Assembly (NCBI GenBank): GCA_021029595.1
Contig: JAJJOY010000011.1
Location: 1-50,472, forward strand
DNA length: 50,472 nucleotides
Direction: 5' to 3'
DNA from: Hominenteromicrobium mulieris
Lineage (GTDB): Bacteria; Bacillota; Clostridia; Oscillospirales; Acutalibacteraceae
Position numbers and translations under genes: made by a program. The notes under the pieces were generated by a model, which saw nothing but the letters and a program-made list of their open reading frames with translations, had not been told where the DNA came from and did not search any database. Below are positions 32,664 through 41,408 of this stretch, piece by piece; the stretch's first letter is position 1, and each line of letters starts with the position of its first letter.

Positions 32664-34071
32664 AATGTTCCCCCTCTTCCTTTTTTACAATCTGCATCAG
32701 TGCACCCAAGGCCATCCAGAACATAAAGGACATCGGTGAACAGACGTACAAAATTTCAGACATAAAACAGCTTGCACACACCATGGCTGCCAAAACGGCT
32801 AAATACGCCGGTGCGATTCCTTGCAGCTGCATAGAAATCTGTTTCCAATTTTTAAATACGGCAATGATACACCACACAGCCAACGCAAGATACAAAAGCA
32901 AGCCCACAGCACCCTGTGCGACTAAAATATCAAAGAAGGCGTTGTGCATACTGGAAAAGTGCATGTGGTCGTTATTGATTAAATAGGAATCTTCCTGTTC
33001 GGCTTCAACGTAAGCCAAAACTGTGTTATGCCCCACACCGAAAACCGGTTTTTCTTTAAATATCTCGATTGCGCTTTTCCAAATATCTATACGGCGATTT
33101 GATATATCTGCCGCGTTCGTTTCTTTGGGGCGGATTGTCACCTTTGTTGCGTCGGGTTCAGCGCTTGGCTTTGCTGCTGCACTTGGTTTCGCTGAACTGC
33201 TTGCGCTCACAGTTTCTTTTTTCTCCATAACTGCCACACTGTTATTATAAACTGTCTTTATAGCTGTCGGCAAAGCTACCGAGGCTACAACCGCTACAAC
33301 AGCAAGCAAAACGGTAACTCCTCTTCTGCGGCTTTTAACCGTATAAAGCACGGCACAAACCGCCACGCCGACAGTGAGCGCAATGCGGCACGCACGGGAA
33401 TCTGAAAACGTGATATACAACACATCTAATGCCACTAAACAGCCCATTGCAATACGCAAAATGATGTTGTGATTTTTACTGAAAACACCAATTGCAAGCA
33501 AAAGTGAGACGCAGCACATTAAAGCACCGATATTCGGATCCCAATAGACACCGTAGAGGCGTCCCCAGTAAAAGCCTGTATAGTAAAGCGGCATTTCCGG
33601 TGTTTCGGGATAAAAGATCTCATTTTTTCCGAGAAGCATATAAGCAAAGCTCATAACGGTCAGCACAGCACATACACTTAAATAAAATCCAATCCAAACG
33701 CGCCGCTTTCTTATATCTTCCGCGGAACGACTCTCCTTATAGCAATACACCATTAAGAATAAGATTCCCTGCATGATGAGTGTTCGGATATTCTCATACC
33801 AACCATACCGGCGATTCAAAAAGGTTGAAAGCAGATAGGTTACGCAAAGTGCTGCAATCAGCCAAAACCCACGGCTTTTGCTGTACGTCTTAAAGTGTAA
33901 AAGTCGATATATGCAAGCTGCGGCAGATAAAAACAGTGTTGGCCATAATGCTAAAGAAATGATTGCCGTACCGAATGTCAGCGAGCAATCCTGAAAGAAG
34001 CCGACGGTCATAAACCCTAAGCCGGCAAATAGTTCAATCCACCAAAATGTGCGGTCGGCGAGTTTTTTCAT
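32626..34071 (-). CDS. O-antigen ligase/Wzy-like polymerase
   Basis: A 481-aa membrane protein with 10-12 hydrophobic helices and a long extracytoplasmic loop. The loop is Ser/Ala/Pro/Lys-rich (residues about 275-305, SASSSAKPSAAAKPSAEPDA) and then contains RIDIWKSAIEIFKEKPVFGVG with an H-N pair, typical of Wzy_C/O-antigen ligase (PF04932). It should polymerise repeat units on the outer face. It is the only polymerase in the operon. Confidence 0.85.
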   Translation of the reverse strand: MKKLADRTFWWIELFAGLGFMTVGFFQDCSLTFGTAIISLALWPTLFLSAAACIYRLLHFKTYSKSRGFWLIAALCVTYLLSTFLNRRYGWYENIRTLIMQGILFLMVYCYKESRSAEDIRKRRVWIGFYLSVCAVLTVMSFAYMLLGKNEIFYPETPEMPLYYTGFYWGRLYGVYWDPNIGALMCCVSLLLAIGVFSKNHNIILRIAMGCLVALDVLYITFSDSRACRIALTVGVAVCAVLYTVKSRRRGVTVLLAVVAVVASVALPTAIKTVYNNSVAVMEKKETVSASSSAKPSAAAKPSAEPDATKVTIRPKETNAADISNRRIDIWKSAIEIFKEKPVFGVGHNTVLAYVEAEQEDSYLINNDHMHFSSMHNAFFDILVAQGAVGLLLYLALAVWCIIAVFKNWKQISMQLQGIAPAYLAVLAAMVCASCFMSEILYVCSPMSFMFWMALGALMQIVKKEEGEHYAKSAKHLSRSV

Positions 34072-34085
34072 AACAACTTCTCCCC

Positions 34086-35192
34086 CTAACCCAATATGGA
34101 TAATATCTCCTCTTTTTGTGCGTCTAAGTCAAACGGACGAATTTGTTCGCGGAACGAGCGGACATCCTTATGAACACACGGCTGTGCATTTACGATCGCA
34201 TTTGCCCACGTTCCTCCGTTGTTTTCGATATCAAGAAAAACACAATCATCTGTGAGCTTTACTTCATCCGTGATACGGTCGCTTAAAAATGTTTTTAAGC
34301 CTGCAACTTGTGCTTCGATTGCAGAAACAGGCAACCCCTCGAAAAGTGACGGTAATAAAAATGCGTCCATCGCCTGCAAAAGCGACGGTACATCGTCACG
34401 AATTCCCAAAAACTGCATATGTTCAAATAGCTGCATTTCTTTTGCCTGTGCTTCCACCGCCAGACGATCAGGCCCATCACCAATCAAAAGCAGCTTGGCA
34501 TTCGGCAGCTTTTCACGTGTTTTTTGCAGGATTTTTAAAAGGTAAGCGCTATTTTTAGCCGTGACATAATTACCGATATGCCCGAGCACAACGTCTTTCT
34601 CCGAAAATCCGAGTACACTGCGCATTTTTGCGCGTACAGCAGAATCAAACGCATAGCGCTCTACTTCGATCGGATTGTATAGAATTTTCACCTTGTTTTG
34701 TTCAACCAATTCCGATGGGAACAACCATTTTGCTGCGGCTTTGGAACAGGCGTAATAATCATTGGCGTACTTTGGCAGCTTGTTGCGGCTTCTGCCATTC
34801 ATGAAAGACTTCAAAAACGCTTTTACTATGCTGCATTCTCTCTGGGACGTGCTGTGACTATGCAAAATCACGCGCGGTACACCGGCATCGTGTGCGGCTT
34901 TGGCACCAATACAGTGCATCGGCTCTGAAATATTGAAATATGCTGCATCATAAGATTTTTGAGATAAGATTTTCCGCATCGCTTTATACTGCTTTTGCGG
35001 GTGCATCAATCCGGGAATCTCGTGAATTTCTGCTTTAAACGGCGCTAAGCAGGCACGTAAATCTACATTATCCTTTCCTGTGAGAATGTCCGCGTGTATA
35101 CCTGCATCATAAAAGACACGCAGAACACGCAAAAGATATTTATCAATACCGCTGTTTCTGCCGTCTATCATATATCCGATCAGAACTTCCAT
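34086..35192 (-). CDS. Family 4 (GT-B) glycosyltransferase
   Basis: A 368-aa GT-B fold protein. The N-terminal half has GRNSGIDKYLLRVL and HSHSTS. The C-terminal half has VLGHIGNYVTAKNSAYLLKI, then LLLIGDGPDR and the E-x7-E donor-site motif around PSLFEGLPVSAIEAQ. ATG 35192 follows TTAGGAGAAAGT; a six-codon extension is not used. It sits between wzy and a GT2 gene in the operon. Confidence 0.92.
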   Translation of the reverse strand: MEVLIGYMIDGRNSGIDKYLLRVLRVFYDAGIHADILTGKDNVDLRACLAPFKAEIHEIPGLMHPQKQYKAMRKILSQKSYDAAYFNISEPMHCIGAKAAHDAGVPRVILHSHSTSQRECSIVKAFLKSFMNGRSRNKLPKYANDYYACSKAAAKWLFPSELVEQNKVKILYNPIEVERYAFDSAVRAKMRSVLGFSEKDVVLGHIGNYVTAKNSAYLLKILQKTREKLPNAKLLLIGDGPDRLAVEAQAKEMQLFEHMQFLGIRDDVPSLLQAMDAFLLPSLFEGLPVSAIEAQVAGLKTFLSDRITDEVKLTDDCVFLDIENNGGTWANAIVNAQPCVHKDVRSFREQIRPFDLDAQKEEILSILG

Positions 35193-35220
35193 ACTTTCTC
35201 CTAAAAACAAGCAGATTCGG

Positions 35221-36297
35221 TCAGTGCTGTTGTTTGAGTGTCGAAAAGACCGTGGGAAACGCGCTTTTTACTGCAAAAATACTGCGAGCAATCATCAGGC
35301 ACAACGGGATATTGCCTGCACAAAGCGCCTTTGCCATGCACTTGAAAAGCGTGCCGCTTGCCTGAACCGCCGACAGCAGTTCTTTGCACAACGGCGTTTT
35401 ATACTGCTGCTTGAGCCATTCTTTGCGCTGTGCGTGGTTCATGGCAGAGCGTTTATCACAGTTGCGCTGCAAGGCGGAAAACAGGTAGCGCACATAGATA
35501 TTGGCTAAAATTCTGCGCACCTCTTCTGTGCACATGCCCCAGTTTTTATACTGCTCCAGCACCAAGAAAACCCGCTCCGCGTTGAGTGTGAAGTAATCCG
35601 GCAAAAATTTATTCGTCAGGCTGCCGTCTATACGCTTCAAGTAATGATACGGTGTTGTGTTCAACACGTTCATGGAGCACACCGAATCAAAATAAGAAAC
35701 GTTGAATTTGATGTCCTCAATCAGCGTAATCTTTTCAAATACCACACCGCTTTCACGCAGGGACTGAACACGGTAGACTTTGTTCCACGCATAGCCGTAC
35801 AGCGTTTTTTCCTCCAAATGAATAACCTCACGGCGCACGTCTTCCGGCGTATACAAATACAGCGTTTTTTCCACTGCGACCGGGAAAGTCTGCTTTAAAA
35901 CACCTGCGCGGTCATAATACTGCTCTAAAAGTCCGAAAACAACAACGTCTGCCCTGTTTACTTCCAAAGAGGCTTTTACTTGCTCCAGCAGATTCGCATC
36001 GATCACGTCGTCGGAATCCATAAAGAACACATACTCTCCTCGCACATGCGGGAAACCGGCGTTGCGTGCGTTGCTGAGGCCGCCGTTTTCGGGCAGATGC
36101 AGTACGGTCATACGCTCGTCTTTTTTGACCCACGCATCGCAAATTTTCGGAGAATCATCCGGCGAACAGTCATCAACCAAAATGACTTCAAAATCTTCAA
36201 AAGTCTGTGCAGCCACACTTTGTAGCGTTTGTTCCAAATAATCCGCAACGCCGTATACGGGCATCACGATGCTGAAAAACGGAGTTGTCTTATCCAT
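35221..36297 (-). CDS. Family 2 glycosyltransferase
   Basis: A 358-aa GT-A transferase. FSIVMPVYGVADYLEQTLQS, VILVDDCSPDDSP and the metal motif YVFFMDSDDVID are present. The C-terminal region resembles that of the preceding GT2 (36310), suggesting duplication within the operon. It starts at 36297, 12 bp after the end of that gene. Confidence 0.92.
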   Translation of the reverse strand: MDKTTPFFSIVMPVYGVADYLEQTLQSVAAQTFEDFEVILVDDCSPDDSPKICDAWVKKDERMTVLHLPENGGLSNARNAGFPHVRGEYVFFMDSDDVIDANLLEQVKASLEVNRADVVVFGLLEQYYDRAGVLKQTFPVAVEKTLYLYTPEDVRREVIHLEEKTLYGYAWNKVYRVQSLRESGVVFEKITLIEDIKFNVSYFDSVCSMNVLNTTPYHYLKRIDGSLTNKFLPDYFTLNAERVFLVLEQYKNWGMCTEEVRRILANIYVRYLFSALQRNCDKRSAMNHAQRKEWLKQQYKTPLCKELLSAVQASGTLFKCMAKALCAGNIPLCLMIARSIFAVKSAFPTVFSTLKQQH

Positions 36298-36309
36298 TTA
36301 CAGCCTCCG

Positions 36310-37371
36310 TTATCTACCGGCCTTCAGCTTAGCAAAAAGCTCTGTATTACCGGACTTTACCTTGGAAATAATGCGACCTTCAAGATACGTCAGCCCAGTG
36401 CTGTGCATTTTAAGCGGCACAAGCATGAGCTTCATATAGGCTGAGCGCGCTTTGGTGAGCTTTACAGACTGCATAGCTGTCGGGGTAGAAATCATTTCAC
36501 GAATTTTCGCTTTTTTCTCTTTTGTGGTGAGCGTACAGTTGCGGTTTGTTACATTTTCGATACAGCCGATAAGGCGCTCGGAATAACGGCGTGCGAGGAA
36601 TTCTTCTGTTTCCGGCGTATGAATATTCCAGTGCTTATAAAGGTCAATCATCCAGCCGTGTTCTTCCTCGCGCTTATCGTACATATCGCTTCTGTAACGC
36701 GCAGTCTCACTTTCCTGACGCTTGCGGATAAAGTGATAATACTTGCCGGAAAGCACCGTAACGCGCTCCACATCGCGGATAACGCTTAAAATAAACGGGA
36801 AATCATCCCAGAAGGTCTGCGGAAAATAAATACCGTTGCCCTTTACATACTCTGTCAAAAAGAGCTTATTCCACGGAGAATACAACAAATTCAGATCAAA
36901 CAGGTGATGGGCGTCCTCACGGAACGCCTGTTGTGTGGGATACACACAATCCTTATACGCCTGCTCCTGCACAAATTTTTCCGAATCCGTGTAATACGTA
37001 TCAATATAAAAGCCCGTTACAACAAACTGGGAACTGTTCTTCTCTGCTGCCGTCACCATATCTTCCAGCATGGTCGACTCCGCCCAATCATCGGAATCCA
37101 TAAAATACAAATACTTTCCGGTAGCTTGATCGATTGCGACATTTCTTGCGCTTGGCGCACCGCCGTTTTCCTTGTGAATGACTTTGATGCGTGGATCTTT
37201 TGCTGCATATTCGTCACAAATCTCACCGCTGCGATCCTTTGTACCGTCATCTACACAGAAAAACTCCCAGTTTTTATAAGTCTGTTTTTGTATGCTCTCT
37301 ATTGCTTTGCCAACGTAAGCTTCTACACCATACACAGGCATGATCACGCTGACTTTTACATTTTCCATCAT
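36310..37371 (-). CDS. Family 2 glycosyltransferase
   Basis: A 353-aa GT-A transferase. VSVIMPVYGVEAYVGKAIES, FFCVDDGTKDRSGEI and LYFMDSDDW are present. Two ATGs stand in tandem at 37371; the first is spaced best from GGAG in the end of glf. It lies 6 bp after glf. Similarity to its neighbours (for example ENGGAPSARNVAID) fits local duplication. Confidence 0.92.
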   Translation of the reverse strand: MMENVKVSVIMPVYGVEAYVGKAIESIQKQTYKNWEFFCVDDGTKDRSGEICDEYAAKDPRIKVIHKENGGAPSARNVAIDQATGKYLYFMDSDDWAESTMLEDMVTAAEKNSSQFVVTGFYIDTYYTDSEKFVQEQAYKDCVYPTQQAFREDAHHLFDLNLLYSPWNKLFLTEYVKGNGIYFPQTFWDDFPFILSVIRDVERVTVLSGKYYHFIRKRQESETARYRSDMYDKREEEHGWMIDLYKHWNIHTPETEEFLARRYSERLIGCIENVTNRNCTLTTKEKKAKIREMISTPTAMQSVKLTKARSAYMKLMLVPLKMHSTGLTYLEGRIISKVKSGNTELFAKLKAGR

Positions 37372-37377
37372 AATGTC

Positions 37378-38484
37378 TTACTCCGCAAATTCTTTTTCCA
37401 CAGCCGAAAGCGCTGCCTCAATAACCTTATCCATATCATAATATTTATACTCTGCCAATCTGCCGCCGAAGATCACGTTCGGTTCGGCATCGGCCAGTGC
37501 CTTATACTGTTGATAAAGCGCGCTGTTTTTTTCGTTATTGACAGGGTAATATGCTTCCATCCCCTGCTGCCAAACCGCAGGATATTCGCGCGTGATGACC
37601 GTTTTTTCCTGCTGACCGAACGCAAAATGCTTGTGCTCGATGATGCGCGTATACGGCGTTTCACGGTCCGTATAGTTGACGACCGCAACGCCCTGATAAT
37701 TCGGTGTATCCAAAACTTCGGTCTCAAAGCGCAGGCTTCTGTACTCAAGCTCACCGCATTTATAATCAAAATAAGAATCAATCGTACCTGTATAAACGAC
37801 TTTTTCCGCAAGCGCATCATACGCTGCACGATTCGCAAGATAATCCACATCAGTGCGCACTTCAATGCCATCGAGCAGCTTATCAATAATCTCATTATAG
37901 CCGTTTACTGGGATGCCCTGATACGGATCGTTAAAATAGTTATTGTCATACGTATAGCGCACAGGGAGACGCTTGATGATGAATGCCGGCAGCTCCGTGC
38001 AAGGTCTGCCCCATTGCTTTTCCGTATAGCCCTTGATGAGCTTAGCGTAAATATCCGTGCCGACAAGGCGAATCGCCTGCTCTTCGAGGTTTTTGGGTTC
38101 GCCTGTTACGACGCCGCGCTGTGCTTCAATCTTTTCACGTGCTTCGTCCGGTGTTACAACACCCCAAAGCTTCGAGAACGTATTCATATTGAACGGCATG
38201 TTGTAGATTTCGCCTTTATAATTTGCGATTGGTGAATTCGTGAAACGATTAAACTCTGCTAAATCATTTACATATTTCCATACGCGGCGATTTGCCGTAT
38301 GAAAAATGTGTGCACCGTAACGATGTACGGTGACTCCTTCGATCTCTTCGCAATAAATATTGCCGCCAACGTGATCGCGGCGCTCCAGCACAAGGCATTT
38401 TTTGCCGCGCAGTGTAGCTTCGTGTGCAAATACGGAACCGAAAAGGCCGCTGCCTACAATGAGATAATCATACTTTTTACGCAT
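37378..38484 (-). CDS. glf: UDP-galactopyranose mutase
   Basis: A flavoenzyme of 368 aa that converts UDP-galactopyranose to UDP-galactofuranose. YDYLIVGSGLFGSVFAHEA binds FAD. VGGNIYCEEIEGV, HRYGAHIFHT, and YTEKQWGRP with PVRYTYDNNYFND are hallmark blocks. Its presence shows that galactofuranose is part of the surface polysaccharide. It is second in the operon. Confidence 0.96.
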   Translation of the reverse strand: MRKKYDYLIVGSGLFGSVFAHEATLRGKKCLVLERRDHVGGNIYCEEIEGVTVHRYGAHIFHTANRRVWKYVNDLAEFNRFTNSPIANYKGEIYNMPFNMNTFSKLWGVVTPDEAREKIEAQRGVVTGEPKNLEEQAIRLVGTDIYAKLIKGYTEKQWGRPCTELPAFIIKRLPVRYTYDNNYFNDPYQGIPVNGYNEIIDKLLDGIEVRTDVDYLANRAAYDALAEKVVYTGTIDSYFDYKCGELEYRSLRFETEVLDTPNYQGVAVVNYTDRETPYTRIIEHKHFAFGQQEKTVITREYPAVWQQGMEAYYPVNNEKNSALYQQYKALADAEPNVIFGGRLAEYKYYDMDKVIEAALSAVEKEFAE

Positions 38485-38517
38485 ACTAATTCTCCTTCCA
38501 ATTATTAAATCAAGAAT

Positions 38518-39897
38518 TTATTCTTCAATTTCATTTATACTCTTGGTTTTCTCCGTCATCTGAGCAGACTTCTCTTCTGTGAAGCCTTCTGTAGATTCCG
38601 GCACGAACATGATCTTGATTGTCAGCAGAATCAGCTTTAAATCAAGCAAAATTGACTGTTTTTCAATATACTGAAGGTCGAGCCGCAGTTTATCGTAGGG
38701 GCTCGTGTTGTATTTGCCGTAAATTTGGGCATAGCCGGTCAGGCCGCCTTTGACGCGCAGGCGGTAGGAAAACTCGGGGATTTCTTTTGTGTATTCTTCC
38801 ACGTGTTCGATGCGCTCCGGGCGTGGGCCGACGATGGACATATCACCTTTTAAGACGTTAATAATTTGCGGGAATTCATCGATGCGCAGTTTACGGATGA
38901 CGCGACCGACACGTGTGATGCGGGGATCGCCGGAGCGACACGGAATGGATTTGCCGCCTTTTTCCGCATCTACGATCATACTACGGAACTTGAGAATTTC
39001 AAAAACCTCGCCGTTTTTGGTGCAGCGCTTTTGCTTATAGAACACAGGGCCGCGATCCTCGAGCTTGATGGCCAAGGCTGTAAGAAGAAGCAGCGGGGAA
39101 AGCAGAATAAGTGCCGTAAGGGAAAGCAGAATATCGACCACGCGCTTGACAAGGTTGTACCAGAAACGCTCGCTTCGGTACTCATATTTCATCATGGGCG
39201 TATCGATCAGATGACGCGCTCCGAAGCCTTCCATGGTGATCTCACTGAGCTGCGGCGTGATATAGAGGCTTTTGCGGCTCTGCATGCAGTACCAGATCAC
39301 CTCTGAACGCTTTTTAGAGGAAACCTCATAGAAAATGACAGCTTGATAGGGAGCGACTTCTTTTTTCCAGTCGCCCTTCAGAATATCCGCAGAAACGACC
39401 TTTTCGATGGTGAAAATATGACCAATCTTATCAAATTTTTGTAGAAACTCATTCACATTATCCGCGCCGGAGATGACGAGGGTCTTTTCCGGCTTGCCGA
39501 ACGCGATGGTAAAACGCTTGCCGACAAGAGCCCAGCACGCTGCCGCCAAAAGCTGGCAAAGCACCGTGAGAATGCCGGGAATTAAGTTTACATAATTATG
39601 GCGAATCATGCAGAATTCGCCATAGAGCAGCAAATCTGCCATGCCAAAGGACAGGAACTGCGAAAAAATAGTTTCTGCTATGGAATAATCTGTAATTTTA
39701 AACGCACGGAAAAGATTGCCGAGTGCTACGTATACGATGGCATAGAGAATCAATGTGACCGCATATCCGATGCTATCTGCTCTACGGAAAAGTCTTGGGC
39801 CGTAATATTGGAACAAAACCATGGCAAAAAAGCCGAATTGCAATGCAAAAATGGAGAACTTCATGATCATAGAAAGCGCAAACTTTCTGTTATTCAT
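38518..39897 (-). CDS. Polyprenyl-phosphate sugar-1-phosphate transferase (EPS initiating enzyme)
   Basis: A 459-aa membrane protein. It has four or five N-terminal helices, a CoA-binding-like middle domain, a helix at about residues 265-290 and then the bacterial sugar-transferase domain: KRVVDILLSLTALILLSPLL, YKQKRCTKNGEVFEILKFRS, RVGRVIRKLRIDEFPQIIN and NVLKGDMSIVGPRPE. It loads the first sugar phosphate on undecaprenyl phosphate (WbaP/CpsE type). It is the first gene of the operon, behind promoter 39947-39975. Confidence 0.94.
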   Translation of the reverse strand: MNNRKFALSMIMKFSIFALQFGFFAMVLFQYYGPRLFRRADSIGYAVTLILYAIVYVALGNLFRAFKITDYSIAETIFSQFLSFGMADLLLYGEFCMIRHNYVNLIPGILTVLCQLLAAACWALVGKRFTIAFGKPEKTLVISGADNVNEFLQKFDKIGHIFTIEKVVSADILKGDWKKEVAPYQAVIFYEVSSKKRSEVIWYCMQSRKSLYITPQLSEITMEGFGARHLIDTPMMKYEYRSERFWYNLVKRVVDILLSLTALILLSPLLLLTALAIKLEDRGPVFYKQKRCTKNGEVFEILKFRSMIVDAEKGGKSIPCRSGDPRITRVGRVIRKLRIDEFPQIINVLKGDMSIVGPRPERIEHVEEYTKEIPEFSYRLRVKGGLTGYAQIYGKYNTSPYDKLRLDLQYIEKQSILLDLKLILLTIKIMFVPESTEGFTEEKSAQMTEKTKSINEIEE

Positions 39898-39946
39898 TTA
39901 TATTCACGCACCTTATATTCTTAATAAATATTGTTACACATTTTTA

Positions 39947-39975
39947 ATGATACCATTCGACACGCTTATTGTCAA
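39947..39975 (-). promoter_or_regulatory. Promoter of the exopolysaccharide operon
   Basis: TTGACA (39970-39975) and TATCAT (39947-39952), minus strand, 17-bp spacer, 50 bp before the first gene. No other promoter is evident in the 10-kb operon. Confidence 0.8.
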
Positions 39976-40073
39976 TTCGTTTTTTAAATCCTGTGCAACG
40001 CACTAATTACCCCCCATAATCTCTTCTTTTTTTCGTAATTGTTACTAATAATCCTACAATAAAATTAATATGC

Positions 40074-41306
40074 TTAGAACAGATCCATCATGGAGCACTT
40101 TTTGGGGTAGAAGACGTTGGGAACGGTGGGAGCTTGGCGGAGGAGGCGGACGTCAGGCATCCAGGGGATATCGGCGGCGGCGCGGGCGCCGGTGATGAGG
40201 GCAGAAAAGGCGCGGATGTTGAGGATGAGGTCCGGTACGGCATCGGTTTTTTCAACTTTATTTTGCTCGCCGGGGGCAAAGTGCAGGCGCCATGTGCCGT
40301 TATTTTCCGTGATGATATCGTCTTCGATACTGAGGGTGATCTCCCCTGTGCCGCGGCAAGCACAGTTTTCTAAAACACGCTCGACGTTGACAACGCGCAG
40401 CATGCCGTTTGGGAACACGGAGCAGAACGTGCGCGTGTTTTCGCCGATGAGCTGCTCTAAGTGCATATCGGACGGGACGGTAAAGCGAAGCTTCTCGTAA
40501 TCCGACGAGAAAGCGGATTTTGCGAAGAACAGCAAGCCGTTGAACGCTTCTGCATCGCACGCGAGGAAACCGCCGGGGCTTTGGAACGTGTGGGTGCAGT
40601 CAAGATATGTGACGCCGCCTTCTTCGATTTTATGGGTAATCATCAGGCCGCGCGGCTGATTTTCGTTATTGTACCAGACGAATACGTAGCGCTTATCGTT
40701 CCAGAGGTTCGCTTTTTCGAGACCTTTATCATACGTTTCGCGGACGGCGGAGAGGTTGTGGTCTGCATAGAACGTGTTATAGACGGTAAGAAGCGGGGTA
40801 AAATCGCCGCCGGGGAAGATCTGCTCGACGTGCCCGCCGACATCCTGCGGCTTCATCGCTGTGAACGGCACCGACCAGCGGTATTCCGGCGCACCGGCTT
40901 CAAAGCCGAACTTGCGGTAATACTGCATGCTGAACGGATACAAAAAAGCGAACGTGAAATCGTTTGCGTACATGTCTTTGAGAGAGGCCGTCACGCAAGC
41001 GCGGATAACGCCGCCGCGGCGGTACTGCGGCAATGTAGAAACACCGCCTACACCGCCGAGCTTATACGTGCCGCCGTCGAAGCGGCAGAGGTACTCGCGG
41101 CTGTTCACGACGCCGCAGATGGTCTCATCGTCGTCTAAAAAGGTGCAGAAGCATCGGTTGCGGGCATCTTCCCTCTTTTCTTCTTCGGTGCGCTCACGGG
41201 CAGCACTTTCTTTGGCTTTTTCGAGGTCGTAATCTCCCTCAAAGGCGACAGCCATGGTGAGATTTGATTTCCAGTTTTCTTCCGGGCGCAGTAATCTTGT
41301 TTTCAT
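40074..41306 (-). CDS. Eis-like GNAT N-acetyltransferase
   Basis: A 410-aa protein: a GNAT domain (about residues 1-140, with VSTLPQYRRGGVIRACV as the acetyl-CoA pyrophosphate loop), a second GNAT-like domain and a C-terminal SCP2-like domain, the layout of Eis. Eis proteins acetylate amines of aminoglycosides or protein lysines. ATG 41306 is chosen for ACGGAGGAAAGTTGT upstream; 11 codons before it lie in the terminator. That terminator, 20 bp upstream of the start, leaves the source of its transcript unclear. Confidence 0.85.
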   Translation of the reverse strand: MKTRLLRPEENWKSNLTMAVAFEGDYDLEKAKESAARERTEEEKREDARNRCFCTFLDDDETICGVVNSREYLCRFDGGTYKLGGVGGVSTLPQYRRGGVIRACVTASLKDMYANDFTFAFLYPFSMQYYRKFGFEAGAPEYRWSVPFTAMKPQDVGGHVEQIFPGGDFTPLLTVYNTFYADHNLSAVRETYDKGLEKANLWNDKRYVFVWYNNENQPRGLMITHKIEEGGVTYLDCTHTFQSPGGFLACDAEAFNGLLFFAKSAFSSDYEKLRFTVPSDMHLEQLIGENTRTFCSVFPNGMLRVVNVERVLENCACRGTGEITLSIEDDIITENNGTWRLHFAPGEQNKVEKTDAVPDLILNIRAFSALITGARAAADIPWMPDVRLLRQAPTVPNVFYPKKCSMMDLF

Positions 41307-41326
41307 ACAACTTTCCTCCGTTTTGC

Positions 41327-41358
41327 AAAAAACCGGCAAGTGAAAAGGAACTTGCCGG
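41327..41358 (-). terminator. Terminator between murF and the eis-like gene
   Basis: On the minus strand CCGGCAAGT (41358-41350) pairs with ACTTGCCGG (41341-41333), followed by TTTTTT. It sits right before the ribosome site of the eis-like gene. Confidence 0.85.
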
Positions 41359-41408
41359 CTTTTGCCTTTATATTGTGATATATATTAAATATATTATAGT
41401 ATACGGGC

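Noticed and set aside
36904-38235. A 443-codon plus-strand open frame rich in Ile, Phe and Arg
   Set aside because: It is the reverse of glf and a GT2 gene, both of which are convincing. The composition is that of a shadow frame.
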